DNA of 6,265 nt from RYN-433 sp036558265 (GTDB taxonomy: Bacteria > Planctomycetota > Phycisphaerae > Tepidisphaerales > Tepidisphaeraceae). The notes below the pieces were generated by a model. The model saw only the letters and a program-made list of their open reading frames with translations, was not told the origin of the DNA and searched no databases. The translations under genes were made by a program, and so were the position numbers. This document shows, piece by piece, positions 5,806-6,265 of this stretch (position 1 is the stretch's first letter; the number at the start of each line of letters is the position of its first letter). Location: contig DATBFY010000334.1 of assembly GCA_036558265.1 (NCBI GenBank), positions 1 through 6,265 of the forward strand. The letters are read 5' to 3'.

Positions 5806-6198
5806 ATGGCCCAGGTAGACGCGACCCGTTCCCCGGGGCTCATCGCTGGCGTCCCGGTCGCGCTGGGGATCGGCGTGCTGTGCGCATACACGGTCCCCGC
5901 GGTGGAGTGGACAGACGTGAAGTTCGCGGGTGAGGAGAGGAAAGAACACGTCACCGTGAGCGAACTCGGCACGCTGATCGCGCTGTTCAGCGACAAGTGG
6001 TGGCTCGTGGACCTCACCAAGGTGGCGGTGGCCGCCGCCGTCTCCGCGGTGGCCTTCCCCCGACGCCAGCGCGCGCTCCAGGCCTGCTGCATCTCCATCG
6101 TGGCGCTCGCAGCCCAGCCCTTGCCCACCTGGTTGCACGACCGACTCGGTGAAAATGAGTCGCTGGGCGCGGGGCTGATCCTTGTTGGGGCCGCTTGA
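5806..6198 (+). CDS. Shortened paralogue of the four-segment membrane protein
   Basis: A 130-residue membrane protein of unrecognised family. It matches the first ~118 residues of the protein at 3396 (about 83 of 110 aligned positions identical), including VALGIGVLCAYT, FSDK-WLVDL, VSAVAFPRRQR and LQACCIS. Segments lie at about 11-33, 67-84 and 90-110. The first loop has an extra charged stretch of about nine residues (near 36-48). After GLIL, where the relative enters its fourth helix, this protein ends within four residues and has no Ig-like domain. Third-position G/C bias and the absence of internal stops suggest it is still expressed. Translating the other frames past the stop does not recover a fourth helix or an Ig-like domain, so a simple recent frameshift is not supported. 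It is either a natural short form or a remnant with a lost 3' end. An in-frame ATG at 5764 would add 14 residues. Confidence 0.8.
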   Translation: MAQVDATRSPGLIAGVPVALGIGVLCAYTVPAVEWTDVKFAGEERKEHVTVSELGTLIALFSDKWWLVDLTKVAVAAAVSAVAFPRRQRALQACCISIVALAAQPLPTWLHDRLGENESLGAGLILVGAA

Positions 6199-6231
6199 TC
6201 TCGCCAATCCCAATCGGGAAGGAACGCCGCC

Positions 6232-6265
6232 GTGCAATCAGACCATCCCCTTCGCCTCTTGCCTA
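6232..6265 (+). CDS. Possible start of a further gene, 3' partial
   Basis: A GTG at 6232 is preceded at 7 bp by GGGAAGGAA (6216-6224), a good ribosome site, and the frame stays open to the window edge (VQSDHPLRLLP). Only 11 codons are visible, so no function can be given and the call may be wrong. Confidence 0.3.
   Translation, partial: MQSDHPLRLLP

Noticed and set aside
6160..6265. A frameshift truncating the short membrane protein
   Set aside because: The other two frames past the stop do not restore a hydrophobic fourth helix or an Ig-like domain, and the DNA there no longer aligns with the paralogue.
1..6265. tRNA, rRNA, CRISPR arrays, transposases and insertion-sequence ends
   Set aside because: No cloverleaf-like segments, regularly spaced repeats, transposase motifs or terminal inverted repeats were seen.

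Overview
The window is GC-rich bacterial DNA with every convincing gene on the + strand. Frequent GTG starts, strong G/C preference at third codon positions, a STAND-type (NB-ARC/TPR/LuxR) regulator and a secreted protein with a Thr-Pro-Glu linker all fit a Chloroflexota genome, perhaps of the Thermomicrobia/Sphaerobacter type. That assignment is an inference from style, not from a marker gene.

Region 1 (1-2887) is regulatory. A large STAND ATPase regulator, cut by the left edge of the window, carries P-loop, Walker B, sensor and GLPL-like motifs, a TPR-like region and a C-terminal LuxR-like helix-turn-helix (HTH). It is followed by a 111-residue protein that is little more than a second copy of that HTH (39 of 63 residues identical by hand alignment). 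After each HTH gene lies a nearly identical promoter-like element: a 22-bp box, a 14-bp variable spacer, then a conserved block holding a TAGRAT -10-like hexamer. One copy precedes the small HTH gene and the other precedes the next gene. HTH and box together look like a tandemly duplicated unit.

Region 2 (3043-4187) encodes a 92-residue protein with two membrane segments and, 74 bp later, a 263-residue protein with four predicted membrane segments and a C-terminal Ig-like domain. The pair probably forms an operon driven by the second box.

Region 3 (4188-6265) starts with a 314-bp gap holding a plausible sigma-70-type promoter. It then has a 377-residue exported protein (N-terminal anchor or signal, Ala/Gln-rich helical stalk, Thr/Pro linker, concanavalin-like beta-sandwich), a probable terminator, and a 130-residue paralogue of the four-segment protein that stops in its fourth membrane segment and lacks the Ig-like domain. 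A further gene may start at the right edge.

A working model (inference): the STAND protein senses a ligand and, with the stand-alone HTH protein, controls a set of envelope and surface proteins through the shared box. The DNA directly supports the shared box, the HTH duplication and the membrane-protein duplication. The sensory input and physiological role cannot be read from the sequence.
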